64,000 bases of DNA from an uncultured Lachnospiraceae bacterium (lineage in GTDB: Bacteria; Bacillota; Clostridia; Lachnospirales; Lachnospiraceae), in the NCBI GenBank assembly GCA_910588285.1, contig CAJUQB010000003.1:1-64000 (forward strand), written 5' to 3'. This document shows, one piece after another, positions 14,480 through 23,232 of the stretch. A model generated the notes under the pieces. It was not told the DNA's origin. It was given only the letters and a program-made list of their open reading frames with translations, and ran no database searches. The position numbers and the translations under genes were made by a program. Position 1 is the first letter of the stretch. Each line of letters opens with the position of its first letter.

Positions 14480-15475
14480 ATGTTGAAATTTGATGAGAAG
14501 AAGCAGCTGGACAGTGTGAATGGGGCATTGGCCCTGCGGGGGCGGATCAATGAGATTGTGGACGGGATCTGCGGCGAGGGGTATCGGAATATCTGCTGGA
14601 TGGGGATTGGGGGGACATATGCCTCCTGTCTGCAGGCAGAGGTCCATATGGCGGAGCGGTCAGAGCTGGATTTCTTTGTGGTGAATGCAGCGGAGTATTT
14701 GACTACCGGGAACCGGAAGGTGAAGGATGGGACCGTGGTGGTTATTTCTTCGGTGACAGGGAACACGGCGGAGATGGTGGATGCCGTGAAGAAGGCCAGG
14801 GAAGCCGGGGCACGTGTTCTGGGCTTTATTGATGAGGAGAAGGCAGCCCTGGCCCAGATGGTGGATTTTGAGATTGCCTATCCGGGGAATGAGCAGTTGA
14901 AGTTTTTTATGGTGGCGGACCGGTTCATGTTCCAAGCAGGGGAATTTGCGGAATATGACGTGTTTTATCAGGAAATGGATGCTTCTCTGGCACAGGCCCT
15001 GGTGGATGTGGAGAAGGCCGCGGATGCCTTTGGGGAGGAGTTTGCGAAATGCCATAAGGATGATGAGATCCATTATTTTGTGGGAGCCGGGAACCAGTAT
15101 GGGGCGGTGTACTCTTATGCCATGTGCTATTGGGAGGAGCAGCATTGGATCCGGACAAAATCGATTCACAGCGCGGAATTTTTCCATGGCACCCTGGAGG
15201 TGATTGACCGGGATACGGCTGTGACGGTGTTTGTGGGAGAGGATTCCCAGCGGGCCTTAAGCCTGCGTGTGGCGGATTTCCTGCCAAAGGTCTGCGGAAG
15301 GTATCATGTGATTGATACAAAGGATTATGAATTAAAGGGAATCAGCCCAAAGTTTCGGGGAAATATTTCCCATCTGGTGATGCATGCGATTACCCAGCGG
15401 ATTGACGCCCATGTGGAGCAGCTGAACTGCCATCCCATGGAGATCCGTCGGTATTACCGCAGGCTGGATTATTAG
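14480..15475 (+). CDS. SIS-domain sugar-amine 6-phosphate deglycase (FrlB-like, first copy)
   Basis: 331 aa with two SIS domains. The start at 14480 (MLKFDEKK) matches the start of the related protein at 22144 (MLKFDYAE). The sugar-phosphate binding loop GIGGTYASC is near residue 43 and SSVTGNTAEM near 90. The family active-site segment SAEFFHGTLE provides E233 and H236. FrlB-type enzymes cleave fructosamine 6-phosphates to an amine (for example lysine) plus glucose 6-phosphate. It is immediately upstream of an E. coli-type FrlD kinase, which supports a kinase-deglycase pair. The exact Amadori substrate is not determined by the sequence; a glucoselysine-type substrate is an alternative. Confidence 0.8.
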   Translation: MLKFDEKKQLDSVNGALALRGRINEIVDGICGEGYRNICWMGIGGTYASCLQAEVHMAERSELDFFVVNAAEYLTTGNRKVKDGTVVVISSVTGNTAEMVDAVKKAREAGARVLGFIDEEKAALAQMVDFEIAYPGNEQLKFFMVADRFMFQAGEFAEYDVFYQEMDASLAQALVDVEKAADAFGEEFAKCHKDDEIHYFVGAGNQYGAVYSYAMCYWEEQHWIRTKSIHSAEFFHGTLEVIDRDTAVTVFVGEDSQRALSLRVADFLPKVCGRYHVIDTKDYELKGISPKFRGNISHLVMHAITQRIDAHVEQLNCHPMEIRRYYRRLDY

Positions 15476-15490
15476 TAGGAGGAATTTGCG

Positions 15491-16342
15491 ATGGAGGGAA
15501 GGATCCGTGTGGCGGCTGTGGGCGATAATTGCATGGACTGCTACGATGATTTGGGAAAGAGCTTTCCGGGCGGGAACCCGGTGAATGTGGCTGTATACAT
15601 CCGGCGGCTGGGAGGCGAGGCTTCCTATACGGGCGCTGTTGGGACGGACGAGAGCGGAAGGCGGATGGTGGAGGCCATCCGCGGGAAGGGGGTGGATACC
15701 TCCCATGTCCAGGTGCTGGAGGGAAAGACGGCGGTCAGCCATGTGCAGATTGTGGACGGAGACCGGGTGTTCGGCGAATACGAGGAGGGCGTGCTGGCGG
15801 ATTTTAAGCTGCGTCAGGAGGATATTTCCTTTCTGTGCGCTCAGGATCTGGTGGTGACCGGAATCTGGGGAATGATTGAGGGAGAGCTGCCCCGGATTAT
15901 CCAAAATGTGCCGGTGGCCTTTGATTTTGCCAATAAATTTGCCAGCCCGGTTGTGGATCAGGCCCTTCCCTATGTCACATACGCATTTTTTTCCTACGAT
16001 GAGGAGGCAAAGGAGGAATTTGCCCGGCGGTATCAGAGCCTTGGCCTGGAGCCAAAGGATTCGGAGGAGGAGCTGCTTGGCTGCTTCCTGGAGGCTGTCC
16101 AGAGCAAAGGCCCCAGGGTGGTGGTTGTGACCCGGGGCAGCAAGGGCAGCCTGGCATGGGACGGAAAACAGCGCTATTGCTATGGCATTGCCAAATGCGA
16201 GGTGGTGGATACTATGGGGGCCGGAGACAGCTTTATTGCAGGCTTTTTGTATGGGATCCTCCAGGGCAGGAGCATTCCGGAGGCCATGGAGGCCGGGGCA
16301 GAGAACAGTGCGGTGACCCTTGGGTATTCCGGGGCATGGTAG
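15491..16342 (+). CDS. frlD: PfkB-family fructoselysine 6-kinase, E. coli FrlD type
   Basis: Phosphorylates fructoselysine (or a close Amadori compound) at C6. The 283-aa ribokinase-fold protein matches remembered E. coli FrlD at many positions: GDNC-D-Y near the N-terminus, FPGGNPVNVAVY, DRVFGEYEEGVLADF, VAFDFANK-SP, AWDGKQ, DTMGAGDSFIAGFL near residue 235 and a C-terminal GAW. The DTMGAGDS motif holds the catalytic Asp and the anion hole. A GGAGGAA site precedes the ATG, 15 bp after the SIS gene. A hairpin at 16371-16395 follows. Confidence 0.87.
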   Translation: MEGRIRVAAVGDNCMDCYDDLGKSFPGGNPVNVAVYIRRLGGEASYTGAVGTDESGRRMVEAIRGKGVDTSHVQVLEGKTAVSHVQIVDGDRVFGEYEEGVLADFKLRQEDISFLCAQDLVVTGIWGMIEGELPRIIQNVPVAFDFANKFASPVVDQALPYVTYAFFSYDEEAKEEFARRYQSLGLEPKDSEEELLGCFLEAVQSKGPRVVVVTRGSKGSLAWDGKQRYCYGIAKCEVVDTMGAGDSFIAGFLYGILQGRSIPEAMEAGAENSAVTLGYSGAW

Positions 16343-16370
16343 CTTCCTCTGTGAATGATGTATAAAAAGA

Positions 16371-16395
16371 GGCAGGATTCTTTGTGGATCCTGCC
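16371..16395 (+). terminator. Hairpin after the first SIS/FrlD pair
   Basis: GGCAGGAT (16371-16378) pairs with ATCCTGCC (16388-16395). No T-run follows, and a promoter starts at 16399, so this is a weak or partial terminator between two transcription units. Confidence 0.5.
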
Positions 16396-16398
16396 AGA

Positions 16399-16428
16399 TT
16401 GACAAAACGTTATATAACGTTATATAAT
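16399..16428 (+). promoter_or_regulatory. Promoter with a palindromic operator in the spacer
   Basis: TTGACA (16399-16404), an 18-bp spacer and TATAAT (16423-16428). The spacer is filled by the perfect 14-bp palindrome ACGTTATATAACGT (16407-16420). The identical palindrome lies at 19536-19549 before the ABC operon. The local GntR gene at 17884 is the likely ligand, acting as a repressor. Confidence 0.8.
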
Positions 16429-16448
16429 GAATGCAAGGAGGGAGGAAG

Positions 16449-17816
16449 ATGGGAAGAAGGACGGTTTCCTTGACAGAAGGGCCGATTCTTTCCGGGCTGT
16501 TTCAGCTGTTTTGGCCGATTATGCTGGGGGCCCTGCTGCAGCAGTGCTACAATACCATTGATGTTGCCATTGTGGGGAACTGCCTGGGCAAGGAAGCGCT
16601 GGCAGCTGTGGGCGGAACCAGCTCCACCATGACGAACCTGATGATGGAATTCCTGGTGGGGATTTCCTCCGGGGCAGGGGTGGTGATCGCCCAGTACTAC
16701 GGAGCAGGCAGGAAGCGGGAGCTTTCCCAGAGCATCCGCACTGCCGTGGGAATCGGGACTTTCCTGGGCCTGGTTCTCAGCATCGCAGGTATTGTGATGG
16801 CGCCCTTTGTCCTTCGATGGATCCACGCGCCGGCAGAGATTGCCGGGATGGCAAGGATTTATCTGCAGACCTATTTCTGCGGGCTGGTGCCCATGTCCCT
16901 GTACAATACGGGGGCTGCCGTTTTAAGGGCCGTGGGGGATACGAAGCGGCCGCTATATTTTCTGATTCTCTGCTGTATCCTGAACCTGCTGCTGGATCTG
17001 TTGTTTGTGGCAGTGCTTGGATGGGGGATCCTGGGAGCGGCGCTGGCCACGGTGGTATCCCAGAGCTTAAGCGCCCTGCTGGTGCTGCGGATACTTTTTC
17101 GGAGCAGAGCGTATTTCCAGACCTCTGCCCAGGGGGGCGGAGCTTGGGGAAGGAACCAAAAACGAATGCTTGCCATTGGGCTGCCCTCAGGCCTGCAGGC
17201 AGTGATGTATTCCATTTCCAATATGGTGATCCAGTCCCAGGTCAATACCTTTTCCACAGATGTGATTGCCGCATCCTCGGTATTTGACCGGCTGGAAGGC
17301 TTCTTCTGGATGATGTTCAATGCCTATGGCGTGGCGGTGCTGACCTTTATGGGGCAGAATTACGGCGCAGGGGAGGGAAAGCGCATGCGCCAGGGGATTC
17401 GGATCGCCCTGATTGCAGGTGTTGGCCTGGCCCTTTTGCTGAGCGGCCTTTCCATGGCAGGCGGGAAATGGTTCTTCCGGATGTTTACTGACGATGGGGC
17501 AGTGCAGGAAATGGGGCTGTCCATACTGTATTTTATGATGCCCTGGTATTTCATCTATGTGTTTATTGAGGTGCTCTCAGGCGCTATCCGCAGCACCGGG
17601 GAGGCGGTAATGCCCATGCTGATCTGCTGCTTCGGAATCTGTGCTGTGCGCATGGTCTGGGGGCTTGCAGTTGCACCGGCCTTCCATGAGATTCGGCTGC
17701 TGCTGCTGGGATATCCCGTCAGCTGGGCGGTGACAGCGCTGCTGTTTCTCGCATATTACCTGCTGGGCGGACCAAGGGAGCGAATTGCAAAGGCAGGCCA
17801 GGAGAGCGGGCTGTAA
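16449..17816 (+). CDS. MATE-family efflux transporter
   Basis: A 455-aa membrane protein of the MATE (MatE, PF01554) family with about 12 hydrophobic helices in two homologous halves. The start at 16449 (MGRRTVSLTEG) follows GGAGGGAGG. The opening FQLFWPIMLGALLQQCYNTIDVAIVGN and the later SGLQAVMYSISNMVIQSQVN are typical. MATE proteins export organic compounds by Na+ or H+ antiport. Its promoter carries the same operator as the frl ABC operon, so it is probably co-regulated, perhaps to export an amine product or a toxic sugar-amine. The substrate is unknown. Confidence 0.88.
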   Translation: MGRRTVSLTEGPILSGLFQLFWPIMLGALLQQCYNTIDVAIVGNCLGKEALAAVGGTSSTMTNLMMEFLVGISSGAGVVIAQYYGAGRKRELSQSIRTAVGIGTFLGLVLSIAGIVMAPFVLRWIHAPAEIAGMARIYLQTYFCGLVPMSLYNTGAAVLRAVGDTKRPLYFLILCCILNLLLDLLFVAVLGWGILGAALATVVSQSLSALLVLRILFRSRAYFQTSAQGGGAWGRNQKRMLAIGLPSGLQAVMYSISNMVIQSQVNTFSTDVIAASSVFDRLEGFFWMMFNAYGVAVLTFMGQNYGAGEGKRMRQGIRIALIAGVGLALLLSGLSMAGGKWFFRMFTDDGAVQEMGLSILYFMMPWYFIYVFIEVLSGAIRSTGEAVMPMLICCFGICAVRMVWGLAVAPAFHEIRLLLLGYPVSWAVTALLFLAYYLLGGPRERIAKAGQESGL

Positions 17817-17860
17817 AGGCGGCACCAGAGGAGCGGATTGCCCAAGGCGGCACCAGGGGA
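17816..17860 (+). repeat. Short direct repeat in the MATE-GntR spacer
   Basis: AAGGCGGCACCAGAGGA (17816-17832) recurs with one change at 17844-17860, 28 bp apart. The first copy overlaps the MATE stop codon. No function is evident. Confidence 0.6.
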
Positions 17861-17883
17861 AATGTAAGAAAGGGGCATAAAGA

Positions 17884-18621
17884 ATGCTGGATGCAAACAA
17901 CACCATACCATTATATCTGCAGATGAAGGAGCTGATCAAGAGCGCCATCCTGTCCCGGGAATATAAGAACGGGGAGCAGCTGCCCACGGAGCCGGAGCTG
18001 GGCGAGAAGTATGGCGTCAGCCGCATCACGGTGCGCAAGGCTGTGGAGGAGCTCTGCAGGGAGGGCTTTCTGGTGAAGAAGCAGGGGAAGGGAACTTTTG
18101 TAAAGCAGCGGAAGATCCAGCGGAAGATGGAGCACCTTCTAAGCTTTACCCAGGCCTGCGAGAGCAATGGCATGGTGCCCTCCACCAGCGTGCTGAAGCG
18201 GCAGCAGATCGCTCTGGAGCCCTGGATTGCAGAGGAATTTCAGCTGGAGTCCGGAATGCCCATGGTGATGATCCAGCGTCTAAGGAAGGCGGACGGCACG
18301 CCGGTGATGCTGGAGAACAATTACTACCCCGGGGAGGATTTCGGGTATCTGATGGAGGAGGCGCTGGAGGGCTCCCTGTACCGGCTGCTGGAGGAAAAAT
18401 ACCATGTGTTCGTGGATTCCTCCCGGGATTCCTATCTGGATGTGGTGAAGGCAGATGCCGAGCAGGCCAGGATCCTGGAGGTCGGGTGCGGCGAGCCGCT
18501 GTTCTGTATGCAGACCAAGATATACGACAGGCAGGACCGGCTCATCCATATCGGCCTGGAATATATTGTGTGCGAGCGATACCGCTTCGGTCTGGTGGAT
18601 TACTATATGAGCCGGCAGTAG
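17884..18621 (+). CDS. GntR-family (HutC/UTRA) regulator of the frl locus
   Basis: 245 aa. Residues about 10-75 form the winged helix-turn-helix (LPTEPELGEKYGVSRITVRKAVEEL and QGKGTFV) and the rest a UTRA ligand-binding domain. It sits between the MATE gene and the frlD-type kinase. Two identical palindromes ACGTTATATAACGT flank the gene block it belongs to (16407 and 19536), each overlapping a promoter. By analogy with B. subtilis FrlR, a GntR/UTRA repressor of fructosamine genes, it may respond to a fructosamine 6-phosphate; this is inference. It is preceded by a good AAGAAAGGGG ribosome binding site. Confidence 0.85.
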   Translation: MLDANNTIPLYLQMKELIKSAILSREYKNGEQLPTEPELGEKYGVSRITVRKAVEELCREGFLVKKQGKGTFVKQRKIQRKMEHLLSFTQACESNGMVPSTSVLKRQQIALEPWIAEEFQLESGMPMVMIQRLRKADGTPVMLENNYYPGEDFGYLMEEALEGSLYRLLEEKYHVFVDSSRDSYLDVVKADAEQARILEVGCGEPLFCMQTKIYDRQDRLIHIGLEYIVCERYRFGLVDYYMSRQ

Positions 18622-18641
18622 AGGAAAATGAGGTGATGACA

Positions 18642-19514
18642 ATGGAGAGAAATAAAGAAGCGCCGGGGCTTCGAGTGCTTGGCTTCGGCGACAATGTGGT
18701 AGATAAATACGAGCACAGGGGGCAAATGTATCCCGGCGGCAACTGTGTGAATTTTGCGGTGTTTGCCAAGGCCCATCAGGTGGAATGTGCCGCCTATATG
18801 GGATATTTTGGAAATGATGAGGCCGGGTATTATGTGGAGGAGATCCTAAAGCAGCTTGGCGTGGAGCTGACCCTAAGCCGCAGGCTGGAGGGGGAAAACG
18901 GCTATGCCAGGGTGACGGTCCGGGAGGGAGACCGGGTGTTTTTGGAATCCAACCATGGCGGGATTCGCGGGAGGGTTCCCTTTGAGCTGGGTGGGCCGGA
19001 GCTTGCATACATACAGAATTTTGACCTGGTGCATTCCGGGAATTACAGCTTCACGGAGGAGATGCTGCCCAGAATCCAAAGGCTTGGGGTGCCGGTATCC
19101 TTTGATTTTTCCGACGATTCCAAACCGGACTACTACCGGCAGGTGGCGCCTCATGTGACCTATGCCTTCTGTTCGAAAGGCGGCGATGAGGAAGCGGTGA
19201 CAAAGCATCTGCGCTGGGTAAAGGAGCTGGGGCCAGAGCTTGTGATGGCATCCCGGGGAGCGGAGGGCTGCATCCTCTATGACGGGCAGCGTATGTACCG
19301 CCAGGAATCCGTGCCGATTGAAAAGGTGGTGGATACCATGGGAGCCGGCGATTCCCTGATTACTTCCTTTTTGGTTCATTATCTGAACCGCAAAAAGCAG
19401 GGAGTGGCGCAGGAGGAGGCCATTGCGGAAAGCCTGAAAAGGGCGTCAGAATTTGCAGCCGGGGTTTGCGGCGTGGAAGGTTCCTTTGGATACGGAACAG
19501 GATATGAAGGATAA
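18642..19514 (+). CDS. frlD: PfkB-family fructosamine 6-kinase, B. subtilis FrlD type
   Basis: 290 aa; start at 18642 (MERNKEAPG), 6 nt after GAGGTG. The protein follows remembered B. subtilis FrlD closely: GDNVVD-Y, YPGGN--N-AV-AK, GNDEA, GENGYARVT, DRVF-ESN-GGI, VSFDFS, VTYAF-S, then DTMGAGDS near residue 230 and CGVEGSFGYG at the end. It would phosphorylate alpha-glycated amino acids or fructoselysine at C6. This is a second FrlD of a different subtype from the 15491 gene, suggesting separate substrate ranges. The downstream ABC importer and frlB at 23233 complete its pathway. Confidence 0.87.
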   Translation: MERNKEAPGLRVLGFGDNVVDKYEHRGQMYPGGNCVNFAVFAKAHQVECAAYMGYFGNDEAGYYVEEILKQLGVELTLSRRLEGENGYARVTVREGDRVFLESNHGGIRGRVPFELGGPELAYIQNFDLVHSGNYSFTEEMLPRIQRLGVPVSFDFSDDSKPDYYRQVAPHVTYAFCSKGGDEEAVTKHLRWVKELGPELVMASRGAEGCILYDGQRMYRQESVPIEKVVDTMGAGDSLITSFLVHYLNRKKQGVAQEEAIAESLKRASEFAAGVCGVEGSFGYGTGYEG

Positions 19515-19535
19515 TTTTTTTTACCCACAAACATG

Positions 19536-19555
19536 ACGTTATATAACGTTATAAT
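19536..19555 (+). promoter_or_regulatory. Operator and -10 box of the frl ABC operon
   Basis: The perfect palindrome ACGTTATATAACGT (19536-19549) is followed at once by TATAAT (19550-19555). The -35 is poor (around 19526). It duplicates the operator/-10 arrangement at 16407-16428, giving a two-site regulon for the local GntR protein. Confidence 0.75.
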
Positions 19556-19576
19556 ATAAAAAAGGAGAGAAAGAAC

Positions 19577-20545
19577 ATGAAAAAAAGGATTGTATCACTG
19601 ATGTTGGCAGCAGTTACAGCCATTGGCCTGTTGGCCGGATGCGGAAATTATGGGAAGGAAGCCGCTTCCCAGGGCGCAGGTACAGAGAGCGGAGGCGGAG
19701 AAGCCCAGGGAGACAGCACAGAGAGCAAAGGCCAGGAGCCTCAGGGGGACGGCACAGAGAGCGGCGGAGAGGGAGCCGGCAGTTCTACGGTATTTACCAC
19801 CAAGGTATTCCGGGTGGGCATGGAGTGCAGCTATTCTCCCTTCAATTGGACCCAGAGCGATGATTCCAACGGGGCGGTGCCCATTGAGGGAACTTCTGAT
19901 TATGCCTATGGCTATGACGTGGAGATGGCCAAGCGGATCTGCGAGAAGAATGGCTGGGAGCTTCAGATCTACAAAATCGACTGGGACGGTCTGGTGCTGG
20001 CGTTAAATTCCAACAAGATTGATGCCATCATTGCCGGTATGGGCGTGACTGAGGACCGGAAGAAGAGCGTGGATTTTTCCGATTATTACTGGACCTCAGA
20101 TACCTGTATGATCGTAAAGGGGGACAGCGAGCTGGCAAATGCCACTTCCCTGGAGGATTTCAGAGGCTGCAAGGTGACAAGCCAGCTGAATTCCATGTGG
20201 ATGGCCCTGATCAGCCAGATCCCAGAGGTGGATGAGCAGCCGGGCCTGGGCGGCAATTCCGAGATTCTGGTGGCTGTCCGCTCCGGCAAGCTGGACGGCA
20301 CCATCCTGGGTGAGACGGAAGCCTACTCTGCCATCATGGCAAACCCGGATCTGGCCATGGTGAAATTTGAAAAGGGGAAGGGCTTTGAGGTCAGCGAGCA
20401 GGAATCCTCCGCAGCGGCAGCCATCCGCAAGGGGGAATCTGATCTGGCAGAGGCCATCAACGCAGCCTTGGCAGAGACGCCTGCAGAGGAGCGCTCAGAG
20501 CTGATGGAGCACATCCTTACGCTCCAGCCTATGGTTACGGAATAG
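19577..20545 (+). CDS. ABC transporter substrate-binding lipoprotein, amino-acid type (family 3)
   Basis: Captures the substrate outside the cell. Of 322 aa, residues 1-22 form a lipoprotein signal with lipobox LLAGC (lipidated C22), followed by a flexible linker rich in Gly/Glu/Ser with repeated TES-G units (about 28-68). The mature domain is a bacterial extracellular solute-binding family 3 fold (VGMECSYSPFNW, YGYDVEMAKRICEKNG, DAIIAGMGVTEDRKK-VDFS). Such proteins bind polar amino acids; here the frl context points to glycated amino acids such as fructoselysine. It starts an operon with its permease, ATPase and two SIS genes. Confidence 0.88.
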   Translation: MKKRIVSLMLAAVTAIGLLAGCGNYGKEAASQGAGTESGGGEAQGDSTESKGQEPQGDGTESGGEGAGSSTVFTTKVFRVGMECSYSPFNWTQSDDSNGAVPIEGTSDYAYGYDVEMAKRICEKNGWELQIYKIDWDGLVLALNSNKIDAIIAGMGVTEDRKKSVDFSDYYWTSDTCMIVKGDSELANATSLEDFRGCKVTSQLNSMWMALISQIPEVDEQPGLGGNSEILVAVRSGKLDGTILGETEAYSAIMANPDLAMVKFEKGKGFEVSEQESSAAAAIRKGESDLAEAINAALAETPAEERSELMEHILTLQPMVTE

Positions 20546-20575
20546 CATAGAAAACAGGAATGGGGGTAAGAGAGT

Positions 20576-21322
20576 ATGGATTTGCCAACCAGTTTTTTGG
20601 GATGGGTCAGCCTCATCTGGGAAAATTACAGCGGAATGTTCCTCTATGGGACACTGATTACCCTGGTGATCGCCATATCCGGCACGATCCTTGGGAGCCT
20701 GATCGGCTTTGTGGTTGGGATTGTGCAGGGGATTCCCGTGGAATCCGGCAGCAGTACCCTGCGCAGGGTAGTTGTAAAAATTTTAAATATTATTATCAGC
20801 ATTTATGTGGAAATTTTCCGTGGGACGCCTATGATGGTTCAGGCTGTGGTGGTGTTCTATGGCAGCATGCAGCTGTTTAACCTGGATATGCCGCCTCTTG
20901 CGGCAGGTATCCTGGTGCTGAGCCTGAATACAGGGGCCTACTTTGCCGAGTCTGTCCGGGGCGCCATCACCGGCATTGACCCGGGGCAGACAGAAGGGGC
21001 CAAGGCCATTGGCATGACCCACTTTCAGACCATGCTGTATGTGATCATTCCCCAGGCCTTCCGCACCCTGATCCCGCAGATCGGAAATGCCTTTGTTTCC
21101 GCCATCAAGGATACCTCGGTGCTGAATGTAATTACCGTATCGGAGCTGTATTTTGCAGGGCGCACGGCCTGCGGCGTGTACTTCCGGTACTTTGAGACCT
21201 ATTTTATCATTGCGCTCATTTACCTGATCCTGACCTTTGTGATGTCCAGGCTGTTGAAGCTTTTGGAGAAGCGGATGGACGGGTCGAGAAATTATGAGCT
21301 GCTGGAAGAAGGGGAGGTGTAG
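20576..21322 (+). CDS. ABC transporter permease, polar amino-acid (HisM) type
   Basis: 248-aa inner-membrane permease. It has the HisMQ/GlnP-type N-terminal region ([21 protein letters not shown]), the [11 protein letters not shown] motif and the EAA-like loop [27 protein letters not shown] that contacts the ATPase. Single permease genes of this type usually work as homodimers. It lies 30 bp after the binding protein and 2 bp before the ATPase, so it is co-transcribed. The importer class differs from the sugar-type FrlONM of B. subtilis and the FrlA permease of E. coli. Confidence 0.9.
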   Translation: MDLPTSFLGWVSLIWENYSGMFLYGTLITLVIAISGTILGSLIGFVVGIVQGIPVESGSSTLRRVVVKILNIIISIYVEIFRGTPMMVQAVVVFYGSMQLFNLDMPPLAAGILVLSLNTGAYFAESVRGAITGIDPGQTEGAKAIGMTHFQTMLYVIIPQAFRTLIPQIGNAFVSAIKDTSVLNVITVSELYFAGRTACGVYFRYFETYFIIALIYLILTFVMSRLLKLLEKRMDGSRNYELLEEGEV

Positions 21323-21324
21323 GT

Positions 21325-22131
21325 ATGTCTGGAATGCCAGAAAAAAGCGGGCTGGAAAAGAGCAGGCCGGAAAAATGCGTGCAGAGAAGGGATGCCAGGG
21401 AAACCCTGCGGGTGGAGCATCTGGGCAAATCCTTTGGGAGCCATGAGGTGTTAAGGGACATTGATTTTCAGGTCATGGAGGGAGAGGTGATCAGCATTAT
21501 CGGCGCCTCCGGCTCTGGGAAGTCCACACTGCTTCGATGTATCAACATGCTGGAGGAGCCCTCGGCCGGGAAGATTTATTACCGGGGGGAGGCGCTGCAG
21601 AACACGCCAAAGAAGGTCAGCAGCTACCGGGCGAAGGTAGGTATGGTGTTCCAGTCCTTCAACCTCTTTGCCAATATGTCTGCCCTGAAAAACTGTATGA
21701 TCGGCGTGGAAAAGGTGAAAAAGCAGAGCAGGCAGGAGGCGGAGGAGCTGGCCCTGCAGTACCTGAAAAAGGTTGGGATGGGGGCTTATGTCAAGGCCCG
21801 TCCCCATCAGCTCTCCGGCGGCCAGCGGCAGCGTGTGGCCATTGCCAGAGCGCTGGCCATGAAGCCGGATATCCTGTTGTTTGACGAGCCCACCAGCGCC
21901 CTGGACCCTGAGATGGTAGGTGAGGTGCTGGAGGTGATCAAGCAGCTGGCCCGGGAGGGGCTCACCATGGTCATCGTGACCCATGAGATGGCCTTTGCCA
22001 AGGAGGTATCCAGCCGGGTGGTATTTATGGACAAGGGCGTGATTGAAGAGGAGGGAACGCCGGACGTGATCTTTGAACACCCCAAAAGCCAGCGGACAAA
22101 GGAATTTTTGGGACGTTTTATGAACCGATAG
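21325..22131 (+). CDS. ABC transporter ATP-binding protein, polar amino-acid type
   Basis: 268 aa. Walker [10 protein letters not shown] (near residue 60), the signature LSGGQRQR, Walker [14 protein letters not shown] and an H-loop VTHEM are all intact. The order [10 protein letters not shown] and [14 protein letters not shown] places it in the GlnQ/HisP group. The first 25 residues are a charged extension not typical of the family. It powers the permease at 20576. A GAAGAAGGGGAGG site before the ATG overlaps the end of the permease gene. Confidence 0.93.
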   Translation: MSGMPEKSGLEKSRPEKCVQRRDARETLRVEHLGKSFGSHEVLRDIDFQVMEGEVISIIGASGSGKSTLLRCINMLEEPSAGKIYYRGEALQNTPKKVSSYRAKVGMVFQSFNLFANMSALKNCMIGVEKVKKQSRQEAEELALQYLKKVGMGAYVKARPHQLSGGQRQRVAIARALAMKPDILLFDEPTSALDPEMVGEVLEVIKQLAREGLTMVIVTHEMAFAKEVSSRVVFMDKGVIEEEGTPDVIFEHPKSQRTKEFLGRFMNR

Positions 22132-22143
22132 AAGGAGGAAGCC

Positions 22144-23148
22144 ATGCTGAAATTTGACTATGCGGAATATGCGGCCAGTGAGAAGGCCACATTGGAATCC
22201 AGGCAGGCAGCCGAGGCGGCGGCAAAAAACATCTGTGAGAGAGGGTGCGCCAATCTGTTCCTGGCAGGCGTGGGGGGAAGCCTAAGCCCTATGATGGCCC
22301 TGGGAGAAATGGCAAAGCAGCTGACAGACCTTCCCGTGTACGTGGAGCAGGCGGCGGAGCTTCTGGCCAGGGGGCACCGTCATCTGGGCCCGGGCTCGGT
22401 GGTGGTCACCATGTCAAAGTCAGGAGATACCAAGGAGACGGTAGCCATTGCCAAGGCCTGCCGGCAGCAGAAAATTCCGGTGGTGGCCCTGACCGGGGAC
22501 AGGGAGTCACCCCTGGGGGCGGAGGCAGAGTACCATATTCCCATGAGACATACCAACGGTGTGGAATATGAGTATATGCTGCTGTACTGGCTGTTCTTTG
22601 GCCTGCTGCATGCGCGGGGGGAGTTCCCCCAATATCCGGATTTTGCACAGCGTCTGACGCTGCTGCCCAGAAAGCTCTTGGCGGCAAAGGAGGCCTTTGA
22701 GGAACAGGCAGATGCCATCGCAGAGGCCTATTACCAGGAGCCCTATATGCTCTGGGTAGGCGGCGGGGAAATGTGGGGCGAGACATACCTGTTCTCCATG
22801 TGCATTCTGGAGGAAATGCAGTGGAAGCGCACCAAAGCCGTCACCAGTGCAGAGCTGTTCCACGGCACCCTGGAGCTGGTGGAGAAGGATACCTGCGTGT
22901 TCCTCATCAAGGGAGCAGGGGCCTGCCGCCAGCTGGATGAACGGGCCCAGCGTTTCCTGGAGCAGCATACCAATAAGCTTACAGTGATTGACCCTGCCCC
23001 CTATATGGAGGAGCAGGAGCCCTTCGGCTGGCTGCTGGCCCCCCTGTATGTGTCCACCCTGCTGGTGGACCGGCTGGCAGTACATATGGAGAAATACACA
23101 GGCCACGATCTGGATTTCAGGCGGTATTACAGGCAGTTTGAGTATTAA
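22144..23148 (+). CDS. SIS-domain sugar-amine 6-phosphate deglycase-like protein (second copy)
   Basis: 334 aa with two SIS domains, paralogous to the 14480 gene: both begin MLKFD and end RRYYR-x-x-(D/E)Y. The phosphate-binding segments GVGGSLSPM (near 42) and SKSGDTKET (91-99) and the active-site segment SAELFHGTLE with E237 and H240 are present. It follows the ABC ATPase by 12 bp, behind AGAAGGAGGAA. A deglycase acting on an imported and phosphorylated Amadori compound is the likely role. Substrate separation from the adjacent frlB-type gene is unknown; the two may form a heteromer or handle different sugar-amines. Confidence 0.78.
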   Translation: MLKFDYAEYAASEKATLESRQAAEAAAKNICERGCANLFLAGVGGSLSPMMALGEMAKQLTDLPVYVEQAAELLARGHRHLGPGSVVVTMSKSGDTKETVAIAKACRQQKIPVVALTGDRESPLGAEAEYHIPMRHTNGVEYEYMLLYWLFFGLLHARGEFPQYPDFAQRLTLLPRKLLAAKEAFEEQADAIAEAYYQEPYMLWVGGGEMWGETYLFSMCILEEMQWKRTKAVTSAELFHGTLELVEKDTCVFLIKGAGACRQLDERAQRFLEQHTNKLTVIDPAPYMEEQEPFGWLLAPLYVSTLLVDRLAVHMEKYTGHDLDFRRYYRQFEY

Positions 23149-23232
23149 TTGGAATAGGAATGTGAGGAATGATCGGACGATTCGTGACGATTTGTTGGAA
23201 GAAAAGAGAATGTATATCAGGAGGTAGAGAGA

